Positions 23,069 through 31,541 of a stretch of 48,771 nucleotides of DNA are shown here, one piece after another. The stretch is taken from contig NZ_JACEHE010000043.1 of the NCBI RefSeq assembly GCF_013778455.1, positions 1 through 48,771 of the forward strand, in the 5' to 3' direction. Origin of the DNA: Streptomyces himalayensis subsp. himalayensis. Lineage in GTDB: Bacteria; Actinomycetota; Actinomycetes; Streptomycetales; Streptomycetaceae. The translations under genes and the position numbers were made by a program. Position 1 is the first letter of the stretch; the number at the start of each line of letters is the position of its first letter. The notes beneath the pieces are model-generated. The model saw only the letters and a program-made list of their open reading frames with translations. It did not search any database and was not told the origin of the DNA.

Positions 23069-26000
23069 ATGGGGGGCATGGTCAGGTCTGCGCTCGACGC
23101 CTTCTCCCCCGCCACCCGCGGCTGGTTCACGGGTGCCTTCTCCGCGCCCACGGCCGCCCAGGCCGGGGCGTGGGGGGCCATCGCGCAGGGTTCGGACGTG
23201 CTGGTGGTCGCCCCCACCGGGTCCGGCAAGACGCTGGCCGCGTTCCTCGCCGCCCTGGACCAGCTGGCATCGACTCCGCCGCCGGCCGATCCGAAGAAGC
23301 GCTGCCGCGTGCTCTACGTCTCCCCGCTGAAGGCCCTCGCGGTCGATGTGGAGCGGAATCTGCGCAGCCCCCTGACCGGTATCCGTCAGGAGGCGGTGCG
23401 TCTGGGGCTGACCGAGCCCGAGGTGAAGGTCGGCATCCGCTCCGGCGACACCCCGCCCGCCGAGCGCAGGGCGCTGGCCACGCGACCGCCGGACATTCTG
23501 ATCACGACGCCGGAATCGCTCTTCCTGATGCTCACGTCCGCCACGCGCGATGCGCTGACGGGCATCGAGACGGTGATCCTTGACGAGGTGCATGCGGTCG
23601 CCGGCACCAAGCGCGGTGCGCATCTGGCGCTTTCCCTGGAGCGGCTCGACGAGCTGCTGCCGCGGCCGGCGCGGCGCATCGGCCTGTCCGCGACGGTGCG
23701 CCCGGTGGACGAGGTCGCCCGCTATCTCTCACCGCGACGCAAGGTCGAGATCGTCCAGCCGGAGTCGGGCAAGGAGTTCGACCTATCGGTGGTCGTCCCG
23801 GTCGAGGATCTCGGGGAGCTCGGGGGATCCCCTGTCGCCGACTCCGGGCAGGCCGCCGAGCGGCCGTCGATCTGGCCGCATGTCGAGGAGCGGATCACCG
23901 ATCTCGTCCAGGCCCATCGCTCCACGATCGTGTTCGCCAACTCGCGCCGTCTCGCGGAGCGGTTGTGCAACAGGCTCAACGAGATCGCGTACGAACGGGC
24001 GATGGGCGAGCCCTTGGAGGAGGCGCACGGCCCGGCCGAGCTGATGGGCGGCTCGGGCGCCGCACTGGGCGCACCCCCGGTCATCGCCCGCGCGCACCAC
24101 GGCTCGGTGTCCAAGGAGCAGCGCGCGCTCGTCGAGGAGGACCTGAAAGCGGGCCGGCTCCCCGCAGTCGTCGCCACGTCCAGTCTGGAGCTGGGCATCG
24201 ACATGGGTGCCGTTGACCTCGTCGTCCAGGTCGAGTCGCCGCCGTCGGTGGCCTCCGGCCTCCAGCGCGTGGGCCGCGCGGGACATCAGGTGGGCGCGGT
24301 CTCCACGGGCGTGGTCTTCCCCAAGTACCGGGGCGACCTGGTGCAGGCCGCCGTGGTCACCGAGCGCATGCGCACCGGCGCCATCGAGTCGCTGCGGGTC
24401 CCGGCCAACCCCCTGGACGTGCTGGCACAGCAGCTCGTCGCCATGACGGCGATGGACACCTGGCAGGTCGACGACCTGCTGGCCATGGTCCGCCGCGCGG
24501 CGCCCTTCGCATCGCTGCCGGAGTCGGCCTTCACCGCGGTGCTCGACATGCTCGCGGGCCGCTATCCGTCGGACGCCTTCGCGGAACTGCGCCCGCGCGT
24601 GGTGTGGGACCGCGTCGCCGGTACGGTCACGGGCCGCCCCGGCGCACAGCGGCTGGCCGTCACCTCGGGCGGCACGATTCCCGACCGTGGACTCTTCGGC
24701 GTTTTCCTCGCCGGCGCGGACCCGAAGAAGGGCGGCGGCCGGGTCGGCGAGCTCGACGAGGAGATGGTGTACGAGTCGCGGGTGGGCGATGTCTTCACGC
24801 TGGGCACCACGTCCTGGCGCATCGAGGACATCACCCGTGACCGCGTGCTGGTGTCCCCCGCGCCCGGCGTCCCGGGCAGGCTGCCGTTCTGGAAGGGCGA
24901 CCAGCTGGGACGCCCCCTCGAACTGGGCCGTGCGGTGGGCGCATTCCTGCGCGAGGTCGGTTCACAGCCCAAGGACGACGCCCGCCTGCGGCTGGTGGCC
25001 GCGGGCCTGGACGCATGGGCCGCGGACAACGTCCTGGCGTATCTGGACGAGCAGCGCCAGGCATGCGGCCATGTCCCGGACGACCGCACGATCGTCGTCG
25101 AACGGTTCCGCGACGAGCTGGGCGACTGGCGGGTCGTCGTCCACTCCCCCTTCGGCGCCCAGGTCCACGCCCCGTGGGCGCTGGCGCTGGGTGCCCGCCT
25201 CGGCGAGCGGTACGGCATGGACGCGCAGGTCATGCACGCCGACGACGGCATCGTGCTGCGCCTTCCGGACGCCGATCTCATGGGCCTGGACCTGCTCGAC
25301 CAGGAGCCCATGAGCGTCGGCACCGAATACGACACGGAGCAGGCGCCCGTGGGCGCGGCGGATGTCACCTTCGACAAGGCCGAGGTCGACCAGATCGTCA
25401 CCGACCAGGTCGGCAGCTCGGCCCTGTTCGCCTCGCGGTTCCGGGAGTGCGCGGCCCGCGCCCTGCTGCTGCCGCGCCGCAACCCTGGCAAACGCACCCC
25501 GCTGTGGCAGCAGCGCCAGCGGGCGGCACAACTGCTGCAGGTAGCCAGCGAATTCGGGTCTTTCCCGATCGTCCTAGAGGCAGTGCGCGAGTGCCTTCAG
25601 GACGTCTTCGACGTCCCGGGCCTCACGGAGCTGATGGGCGACATCGAGTCCCGCAAGGTCCGCCTCGTCGAGGTCACGACGCCCGAGCCGTCCCCGTTCG
25701 CCCGCTCGCTGCTGTTCGGATACGTCGCACAGTTCCTGTACGAGGGCGACTCCCCGCTGGCCGAGCGACGCGCCGCGGCGCTGTCGCTGGACTCGCGTCT
25801 CCTCGCGGAACTGCTGGGCCAGGCCGAGCTTCGCGAGCTCCTGGACGCCGAAGTCCTGACCGAGCTGGAACAGGAACTGCAGTGGCTCACCGAGGACCGC
25901 CGCGCCAAGGACGTCGAGAGCGTCGCCGACCTGCTCCGTCTCCTCGGGCCCCTCACGGACGCCGAGCTGGCCGAGCGGGGCGCCGAGCCTCAGTGGGCAC

Positions 26001-27817
26001 AGGAGCTGGCCGGCGCCCGCCGCGCGATTCGCGTCCGTATCGCGGGGGCGGACCACTGGGCGGCGGTCGAGGATGCGGGCCGGCTGCGGGACGCGCTGGG
26101 CACCGCACTCCCCGTGGGCGTCCCCGAGGCGTTCACCGAGCCGGTGAAGGATCCACTCGGCGATCTGCTCGCCCGCTATGCGCGCACGCACGGCCCGTTC
26201 ACCTCGGCGGCCGCCGCAGCCCGCTTCGGCCTCGGAACCGCCGTCACCGAGGGGGCCCTGCACCGCCTCGCCGCGGGCGGCCGTCTCGTACAAGGGGAGT
26301 TCCACCCCGCGGGCATCGGTCAGGAGTGGTGCGACGCGGCGGTGCTGCGTCGGCTGCGCCGCCGTTCCCTCGCGGCGCTGCGCCACGAACTGGAGCCGGT
26401 GCCGCCCGCCGCACTCGCCCAGTTCCTGCCCCAGTGGCAGCACCTGAGCGGGCATGGGCTGCGTGGAGTGGACGGCCTGGTGCGAGCCATCGAGCAGCTG
26501 CAGGGTGCGTCGGTGCCTGCGTCGGCCCTGGAGAAGCTTGTCCTGCCCTCCCGCGTCTCGGACTACACGCCGTCGCTGCTCGACGAGTTGACGGCCGCCG
26601 GCGAAGTGGTGTGGGCAGGCGCCGGAGCCCTCCCGGGCAAGGACGGCTGGGTCTCCCTGTACCTGGCCGACTCCGCTCCCTTGCTGCTTCCACCGCCCCA
26701 TCCCCTGGAGCTGACGGCTCTCCACGAGTCCCTCCTTCAAGCCCTTTCCGGCGGCTACGGACTCTTCTTCCGCCAGATCGCCGACCAGGTCCGGGCCACC
26801 ACCCACCCGGACGCCACGGACCCCCAACTGGCCGATGGCCTCTGGGATCTGGCCTGGTCCGGCCGGCTCACCAACGACACGCTCGCCCCGATGCGCTCAC
26901 TCCTCGGCTCGGGTCGCACCGCGGGCTCCACGGCGCACCGGGCCAAGCGCACCATCCCGCGCGGCCGCTACGGCACGCTGCCAGCAGCCGCCCGCCCCGC
27001 TTCTCGCTCCGGCCCGCCCACGGTGGCCGGGCGCTGGTCGCTGCTCCCGGCGCGCGAGCCGGACCCGACGCTGCGCGCTCACGCCCTGGCCCGCGTCCTT
27101 TTGGACCGGCACGGTGTGGTGACCCGGGGTGCGGTGGCCGCGGAGGGCGTGGAGGGCGGCTTCTCGGCGACGTACCGGATTCTGTCGGCCTTCGAGGAGA
27201 GCGGTCAGGCGCGCCGCGGCTATGTCGTCGAGGGGCTCGGCGCCGCGCAGTTCGCGATGGACGGCGCGGTGGACCGGCTGCGCGCTGCGGCCACCGCGCA
27301 GGAGCGCGGCGAGGCGATAGCTGGTCAGGAGTCGGGGGTGTTCCCGGGCGACGCGGGCGCCTTCCCGGACGGCTACCACGGCAGGCCTGTCGGCCCCGGA
27401 TGGGCGCCCACTCGCTCGCGGCCGGGTGGTCCTCGGACCGTGGTGCTCGCGGCCGCGGACCCCGCGAACGCCTACGGCGCGGCCCTGTCCTGGCCCGAGC
27501 CCCCGGACGGCGCCGGGCACAAGCCGGGACGCAAGGCCGGCTCCCTGGTCGTCCTCGTCGACGGCGAGCTGGCCCTGTACATGGAGCGCGGCGGCAAGAC
27601 CCTGCTGGCCTGGCCTACCGCCCCGGACGACCCCGCCGACGACCCGCGTCTGCACGTGGCCGCCGAGTCCCTGGCGGCCGCAGCCCGGGCCGGCTCACTC
27701 GGCACGATCACGGTGGAGCGGATCAATGGCGCCTCCGCTCTGACATCCCCGTTCGCCGCCCTACTGGAAGGAGCAGGCTTCCACGCGACGCCGCGCGGCC
27801 TGCGCATACGGGCCTGA
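23069..27817 (+). CDS. lhr: Lhr-type large superfamily 2 DNA helicase
   Basis: A 1582-residue ATP-dependent helicase of the Lhr family (mycobacterial Lhr is about 1500). The RecA-like domains carry Walker A APTGSGKT (48-55), DEVH box VILDEVH (169-175) and motif III LSATVRP. The second domain has TIVFANSRRLAERL, VATSSLELGIDMGAVDLV and the arginine-finger region LQRVGRAGHQ. A winged helix and the Lhr core beta-barrel follow, and beyond about residue 880 a long C-terminal region with tandem winged helices including LDRHGVVTRGAVAAEG. It unwinds RNA:DNA hybrids 3-prime to 5-prime during repair. Start ATG 23069 has GGCGGGG upstream; ATG 23078 is possible. nei2 follows, forming a repair pair. Confidence 0.95.
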   Translation: MGGMVRSALDAFSPATRGWFTGAFSAPTAAQAGAWGAIAQGSDVLVVAPTGSGKTLAAFLAALDQLASTPPPADPKKRCRVLYVSPLKALAVDVERNLRSPLTGIRQEAVRLGLTEPEVKVGIRSGDTPPAERRALATRPPDILITTPESLFLMLTSATRDALTGIETVILDEVHAVAGTKRGAHLALSLERLDELLPRPARRIGLSATVRPVDEVARYLSPRRKVEIVQPESGKEFDLSVVVPVEDLGELGGSPVADSGQAAERPSIWPHVEERITDLVQAHRSTIVFANSRRLAERLCNRLNEIAYERAMGEPLEEAHGPAELMGGSGAALGAPPVIARAHHGSVSKEQRALVEEDLKAGRLPAVVATSSLELGIDMGAVDLVVQVESPPSVASGLQRVGRAGHQVGAVSTGVVFPKYRGDLVQAAVVTERMRTGAIESLRVPANPLDVLAQQLVAMTAMDTWQVDDLLAMVRRAAPFASLPESAFTAVLDMLAGRYPSDAFAELRPRVVWDRVAGTVTGRPGAQRLAVTSGGTIPDRGLFGVFLAGADPKKGGGRVGELDEEMVYESRVGDVFTLGTTSWRIEDITRDRVLVSPAPGVPGRLPFWKGDQLGRPLELGRAVGAFLREVGSQPKDDARLRLVAAGLDAWAADNVLAYLDEQRQACGHVPDDRTIVVERFRDELGDWRVVVHSPFGAQVHAPWALALGARLGERYGMDAQVMHADDGIVLRLPDADLMGLDLLDQEPMSVGTEYDTEQAPVGAADVTFDKAEVDQIVTDQVGSSALFASRFRECAARALLLPRRNPGKRTPLWQQRQRAAQLLQVASEFGSFPIVLEAVRECLQDVFDVPGLTELMGDIESRKVRLVEVTTPEPSPFARSLLFGYVAQFLYEGDSPLAERRAAALSLDSRLLAELLGQAELRELLDAEVLTELEQELQWLTEDRRAKDVESVADLLRLLGPLTDAELAERGAEPQWAQELAGARRAIRVRIAGADHWAAVEDAGRLRDALGTALPVGVPEAFTEPVKDPLGDLLARYARTHGPFTSAAAAARFGLGTAVTEGALHRLAAGGRLVQGEFHPAGIGQEWCDAAVLRRLRRRSLAALRHELEPVPPAALAQFLPQWQHLSGHGLRGVDGLVRAIEQLQGASVPASALEKLVLPSRVSDYTPSLLDELTAAGEVVWAGAGALPGKDGWVSLYLADSAPLLLPPPHPLELTALHESLLQALSGGYGLFFRQIADQVRATTHPDATDPQLADGLWDLAWSGRLTNDTLAPMRSLLGSGRTAGSTAHRAKRTIPRGRYGTLPAAARPASRSGPPTVAGRWSLLPAREPDPTLRAHALARVLLDRHGVVTRGAVAAEGVEGGFSATYRILSAFEESGQARRGYVVEGLGAAQFAMDGAVDRLRAAATAQERGEAIAGQESGVFPGDAGAFPDGYHGRPVGPGWAPTRSRPGGPRTVVLAAADPANAYGAALSWPEPPDGAGHKPGRKAGSLVVLVDGELALYMERGGKTLLAWPTAPDDPADDPRLHVAAESLAAAARAGSLGTITVERINGASALTSPFAALLEGAGFHATPRGLRIRA

Positions 27818-27961
27818 CGGCGGTCCCCGCCGTCTCCCGCACTCTCGGCGGCCGCACCAGCCATGCGACCGCCCGAGCCATCCGCCGCACCAGCCAGCCA
27901 CCTGCCCGTGCGACCTCGCCGCGCGCCAGCCCTGGCAGCCGCCCGCCCAACCTTGCCGCGC

Positions 27962-28101
27962 GCCAGCCCTGCCACCCGCCCATGCAACCCCACCGCGCCA
28001 GCCCTGCCACCCGCCCATGCAACCCCGCCGCGCCAGCCCTGCCACCCGCCCGTGCCACCCCGCCGCGCCAGCCCTGCCACCGGCCCGTGCCACCCTTGAC
28101 C
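27962..28101. repeat. Four tandem 35-bp repeats abutting the nei2 start codon
   Basis: Units beginning GCCAGCCCTGCCACC start at 27962, 27997, 28032 and 28067 with a strict 35-bp period and a few substitutions. A decayed copy lies at about 27925. The array fills most of the lhr-nei2 gap and stops one base before the nei2 ATG, so nei2 has no recognisable Shine-Dalgarno sequence. Confidence 0.92.
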
Positions 28102-28102
28102 C

Positions 28103-28900
28103 ATGCCCGAAGGAGACACCGTCTGGCACACCGCGCAGCAGCTGCACGCTGCCCTCGCGGACCATGTGCTGATCCGGTCCGACCTGCGCGTGCCCAAGTA
28201 CGCCACGGCCGACCTGACGGGTCGTACGGTCCTGGAGGTCATCCCGCGCGGGAAGCACCTGCTGACCCGTATCGAGGGCGGGCTGACCCTGCACTCACAC
28301 CTCGGTATGGAGGGCTCGTGGCGGGTGTACGCCCCCGGCGAGCGCTGGCGCGGCGGTCCCGGCCACCAAATCCGGGCGATCCTCGGCACCACTGACAGCA
28401 CGGCCGTCGGCTACCGCCTCCCCGTACTGGAACTGCTCCGCACCACCCACGAGCACAGGGCCGTCGGCCATCTCGGCCCCGACCTGCTCGGCCCGGACTG
28501 GGATCCCGACCTCGCGCTGCGCAACCTGCTCCGGGACCCGGCCCGCGCTCTCGGCGAGGCACTGCTCGACCAGCGCAATCTCGCGGGCATCGGCAACGTC
28601 TACAAGAGCGAGCTCTGTTTCCTCCTCCGTGTCACGCCCTGGCTCCCCGTCGGCGAGCTCACCGACGACGCCACCGCGCAACTGCCCGCGCTCGCCAGGA
28701 AGCTCCTCGAAGCCAACCGTGACCGCCTGTCCCGTTCCACCACGGGCCACCGCGACCAGCGCCTGTACGTCTACGGCCGTGCGCCGCGCCCCTGTCTGCG
28801 CTGTCGTACCTCCATCCGCTCCGCCGACCAAGGCGATGGAAGCCGGGAACGCCCCACCTACTGGTGCCCGACCTGCCAACGGGGGCCTACACCTCCGTAG
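28103..28900 (+). CDS. nei2: Nei2/Fpg-family DNA glycosylase
   Basis: A 265-residue base-excision repair glycosylase/AP lyase. It starts MPEGDTVW, with catalytic Pro2 and Glu3. The conserved lysine lies in PRGKHLLTRIEGG, the helix-2-turn-helix in LLDQRNLAGIGNVYKSELCF, and the C-terminal zinc finger C231-x2-C234...C255-x2-C258 is complete. The PEGD start and YVYGR segment point to the Nei/endonuclease VIII branch, which removes oxidised pyrimidines. It follows lhr in the same direction after a 35-bp repeat array. Confidence 0.92.
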   Translation: MPEGDTVWHTAQQLHAALADHVLIRSDLRVPKYATADLTGRTVLEVIPRGKHLLTRIEGGLTLHSHLGMEGSWRVYAPGERWRGGPGHQIRAILGTTDSTAVGYRLPVLELLRTTHEHRAVGHLGPDLLGPDWDPDLALRNLLRDPARALGEALLDQRNLAGIGNVYKSELCFLLRVTPWLPVGELTDDATAQLPALARKLLEANRDRLSRSTTGHRDQRLYVYGRAPRPCLRCRTSIRSADQGDGSRERPTYWCPTCQRGPTPP

Positions 28901-28961
28901 AACCAGCGAAGGCCAACATGCCGGCTTCCCGACCCCCTACGGCCGCCTGCCCCCACCTAAT

Positions 28962-28974
28962 TGACGGACCGTCA
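28962..28974. promoter_or_regulatory. Operator-like palindrome upstream of the SDR gene
   Basis: A perfect 13-bp palindrome TGACGG-A-CCGTCA, 22 bp before the SDR start codon, in AT-richer DNA. It overlaps a TTGACG hexamer that could be a -35 element. The form resembles TetR-family operators of actinobacterial oxidoreductase genes. No TetR gene is next to it. Confidence 0.55.
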
Positions 28975-28996
28975 GAATAACTCGTACCGTCGCCTC

Positions 28997-29761
28997 ATGC
29001 CCGTCGACGCGTACGACCTCACCGGACGCACCGCTTTCGTCACCGGCGCCGCAAGCGGCATAGGGCGTGCCACTGCTGTGCTCCTCGCGGAGGCCGGAGC
29101 CGCCGTCCACTGCGCAGACCGCGACATCCCGGGCCTCGACGAGACGGCCGCCCTGATCAAGGACAGAGGTGGCACCGCCCATACGCTCCCGCTCGATGTG
29201 ACCGACAGACCACAGTTCGCCCAGGCCGTCGCTGCGGCCGGCCGACTCGACGTCATGGCCGCCATAGCCGGGATCATGCACCGCAGCCCGGTCCTGGAGA
29301 CGCGCGACGAGGACCTGGACCGCGTCCTGAGCGTCAACTTCAAGGGCGTGCTGTACGCATGCCAGGAGGCGGCCCGGTCCATGATCGCGACGGGCACACG
29401 GGGCAGCATCGTCACCATGGCCTCGGGGGCCGTCGACACCGGCGGCCCCGGCCTGCTCAGCTACGGTGCAGCGAAGGCCGCGGTCGTCCAGCTCACCAAG
29501 ACTCTCGCCACGGAGGTGGGCGCGCATGGCATTCGCGTCAACGCCGTGGCTCCGGGCTGGATCCGCACGCCCATGACCGACCGCGAAGACGCCGTGGCCC
29601 AGGCCGGCGTCGAGGGACTCATGGCCCGGATGTCTCCGCTGAGCCGCGTCGGTGAGCCGGAGGACATCGCCCACGCCGTCCTGTACCTGGCTTCCGACGC
29701 CTCGTCCTTCACCACGGGTCAGATCCTCCGCCCGAACGGCGGCGTCGCCATGCCCTGGTAG
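28997..29761 (+). CDS. Short-chain dehydrogenase/reductase
   Basis: A 254-residue classical SDR. The cofactor motif TGAASGIG is at 16-23, D69 lies in LDVTD, N114 in SVNFKG, and the catalytic S143-Y156-x3-K160 is in place (LLSYGAAKAA). The end has the usual SSFTTGQILRPNGGVAMPW. It uses NAD(P)(H) to oxidise or reduce an alcohol/ketone; the substrate is not readable. The start ATG 28997 was chosen; an upstream ATG at 28961 overlaps the palindrome and would add 12 unrelated residues. Confidence 0.9.
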   Translation: MPVDAYDLTGRTAFVTGAASGIGRATAVLLAEAGAAVHCADRDIPGLDETAALIKDRGGTAHTLPLDVTDRPQFAQAVAAAGRLDVMAAIAGIMHRSPVLETRDEDLDRVLSVNFKGVLYACQEAARSMIATGTRGSIVTMASGAVDTGGPGLLSYGAAKAAVVQLTKTLATEVGAHGIRVNAVAPGWIRTPMTDREDAVAQAGVEGLMARMSPLSRVGEPEDIAHAVLYLASDASSFTTGQILRPNGGVAMPW

Positions 29762-29850
29762 TCCGGACCCACGGCCGGCAGAGGCGCCACCCCCGCCGGC
29801 AGACGCGCCACGCCCGGACCGGCAAACGCGCCCTTTTCGCACCACTGTCG

Positions 29851-29934
29851 GCAGGACGACACCACTATCCCTTGTCGGCAGGACGACACCCAGGGTCACC
29901 GCCAGCAGGACGACACCATCGGCAGGACGACAAC
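29851..29934. repeat. Four short direct repeats GCAGGACGACA(A/C)C
   Basis: Copies at 29851, 29878, 29905 and 29922 (spacing 27, 27 and 17) lie in the spacer between the SDR and the convergent small membrane protein gene. They sit in a wider set of CGGCAGA/CGGCAGG motifs starting near 29775. Confidence 0.75.
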
Positions 29935-29966
29935 CGCGATCGCCCTACCGGCGAACCGGCACCGCC

Positions 29967-30230
29967 CTACCCAGCAGGCCGCGGCCGCCGACGCCCTATG
30001 CGTGCCCGCCGCCGCTTCAGTCCCGCGAGCAGGTGAACCGCCCCCACGACCCCCGTGGCCCGTGTCTTTGGCACACAGTGCACCGGCAGCAGGCTGAGTC
30101 CCCAGCCGCCCACGGCCACGGTGGCTTCCAGCGCACCGGCGTCCGGAGCGAGCGCGAGCCGGAGCACGGCCCACCACCACAGGGCGCCCACTGTCAGGGC
30201 CGGCGCCCAGCGCACGATCCGCCCTGCCAT
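29967..30230 (-). CDS. Small hypothetical membrane protein
   Basis: An 87-residue protein with two or three hydrophobic segments: IVRWAPALTVGALWWWAVLR, ATVAVGGWGLSLLPVHCV and GVVGAVHLLAGL. The tail is strongly basic (LKRRRARIGRRRPRPAG), so it is likely cytoplasmic by the positive-inside rule. The start ATG 30230 has GGAG nine bases upstream; GTG 30239 overlaps that site. The family was not recognised. It lies 102 bp after the dps stop in the same direction. Confidence 0.6.
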   Translation of the reverse strand: MAGRIVRWAPALTVGALWWWAVLRLALAPDAGALEATVAVGGWGLSLLPVHCVPKTRATGVVGAVHLLAGLKRRRARIGRRRPRPAG

Positions 30231-30332
30231 GGCCGCCACCTCCAGCCGACGCCAACCGTCCCTAGAACGTCGCCGACGGCTCCATGCCCGATGCCATACC
30301 TCAAAGGGATCCGTCAGCTATCCAGGGCCCCG

Positions 30333-30821
30333 TCAGCCACCCAGCCGCTCTCCGCCGTTCTCCGCCTGGAACATCCAGTGATGCTTTTCGAGATCCGCCG
30401 TGATGCCGATGAAGACGTCCTGGCTCACGGGATCCGCGTCACCGGTGGCCGCGATCCGCTCCCGCATGCGCGCGATCACGGCGCCCAGCGCGCTCACGAG
30501 CGTCGCGACCGCCTCGGTGTCCTTGATCCAGCCTTCCGGAGCAGAACCGATTCCGCTACTGCCGGCCACGGTCGCCGCGCGCCCGTCGGGTGGGACGCCC
30601 AGCGTCGAGGCCCGTTCCGCCACGGTGTCGGAGTGCAGGCGCGCCGTGTCCACGACCTCGTCGAGTTGCAGATGCACGGAGCGAAAACGCGGACCGACCA
30701 CGTTCCAGTGGATCTGTTTGGCGACGAGCGAGAGATCCACCAAGTCGACGAGGGCGCCCTGCAACGCCTCGGACACAGTCTTCAGATCCGCCTCGGACAA
30801 CGGACTCTTCACGACGTACAT
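30333..30821 (-). CDS. dps: Dps-family ferritin-like DNA-binding protein
   Basis: A 162-residue Dps. The inter-subunit ferroxidase ligands are all present: H38 in QIHWNV, H50 and D54 in SVHLQLDE, D65 and E69 in HSDTVAERA. The helix EKHHWMFQAENGG closes the protein. Dps oxidises and stores iron and protects the nucleoid under stress. There is no long lysine-rich tail. The position matches, from memory, S. coelicolor dpsB (SCO5756), one of three Dps proteins there, related to osmotic stress. The start MYVVKSPLS at 30821 was chosen over an upstream ATG at 30845. Confidence 0.9.
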   Translation of the reverse strand: MYVVKSPLSEADLKTVSEALQGALVDLVDLSLVAKQIHWNVVGPRFRSVHLQLDEVVDTARLHSDTVAERASTLGVPPDGRAATVAGSSGIGSAPEGWIKDTEAVATLVSALGAVIARMRERIAATGDADPVSQDVFIGITADLEKHHWMFQAENGGERLGG

Positions 30822-30986
30822 CCGACAGTCCTCCGCATCTCGCACATCTCACAGATCTCCCGTGTCTGACACATGCCGGAATCTCGGAATCCCCGAGTTG
30901 CCGCCGCTCCACCAGGACCGACTGCCACAACCATGGCACAAGCGGATGAATCGGGTCACATCAGAGCAAGCCCCCGACACAGCGAA

Positions 30987-31039
30987 AGCCCCGGCCGAGG
31001 AGCGTCCGGGATGACTCCCGAACGGCCCCGGCCGGGGCT
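30987..31039 (-). terminator. Terminator after clgR
   Basis: An 11-bp perfect stem AGCCCCGGCCG / CGGCCGGGGCT (30987-30997 with 31029-31039) encloses a smaller hairpin CGGGA..TCCCG. It lies 19 bp past the clgR stop and can also stop transcription from the left. Confidence 0.75.
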
Positions 31040-31057
31040 CTCACACAAGCGTGAGCG

Positions 31058-31432
31058 TCACGCGGCGACGACGTCCACCGCCTCCGTTGGCGCCTTGATC
31101 GTCACCCGTTCCGGTGGCACACCGGTCACCGAGACGGAGTTGAGCATGGGGCGTACCGGTGTGCGCACCGGCTCGCTGGCTGCTGCCGACTCGGCCAGCT
31201 CGGCGAGGGCGAGCTCGTCGCTCACCTCGCGCATGAGCTCGGACATCCGTACGTCAAGCGCGTCGCAGATGGCGGAGAGCAGCTCGGAGGAAGCCTCCTT
31301 CTGCCCCCGCTCCACCTCGGAGAGATAGCCGAGTGAGACTCGGGCGGACGAGGAGACTTCGCGCAGAGTACGGCCCTGGCGCTGGCGCTGCCGACGCAGC
31401 ACGTCACCCAGCAGGCGACGGAGCAGAATCAT
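31058..31432 (-). CDS. clgR: ClgR-type XRE-family activator of Clp protease and lon genes
   Basis: A 124-residue regulator. The XRE helix-turn-helix (about 5-65) reads LGDVLRRQRQRQGRTLREVS and ARVSLGYLSEVERGQKEAS. It activates clpP1P2, clpC and lon genes in Streptomyces. The C-terminus reads APTEAVDVVAA; ending in Ala-Ala matches the ssrA-like degron by which Streptomyces PopR/ClgR proteins are turned over by ClpP, giving feedback. The start ATG 31432 has GGGAG eight bases upstream. It lies 109 bp after pncC in the same direction. Confidence 0.92.
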   Translation of the reverse strand: MILLRRLLGDVLRRQRQRQGRTLREVSSSARVSLGYLSEVERGQKEASSELLSAICDALDVRMSELMREVSDELALAELAESAAASEPVRTPVRPMLNSVSVTGVPPERVTIKAPTEAVDVVAA

Positions 31433-31517
31433 CGGTGGCTCCCTCCTCGGACCGTGTAGCCGCATCCTTCACGCCCCACCGTACCGCCTTGCGCCGCGGC
31501 CGTGCGGGGAGCGATGT

Positions 31518-31537
31518 CGTGTTCACTCAGGGCTGCA
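31518..31537. promoter_or_regulatory. Possible ClgR box upstream of clgR
   Basis: The sequence GTTCACTCAGGGCTGC (31521-31536) resembles the actinobacterial ClgR operator core CGC-Y-N-A-N-R-GCG with one mismatch in each arm. Its place, about 90 bp before the clgR start, would fit autoregulation. Confidence 0.35.
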
Positions 31538-31541
31538 AACA

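Noticed and set aside
27962..28101. CRISPR-like array of 35-bp repeats
   Set aside because: The units are contiguous and mutated, with no spacers; it is a minisatellite.
25015..28395. An 1126-codon plus-strand open frame overlapping lhr and nei2
   Set aside because: It is out of frame with Lhr, whose helicase motifs are convincing, and is Arg/Pro/Gly-rich without motifs.
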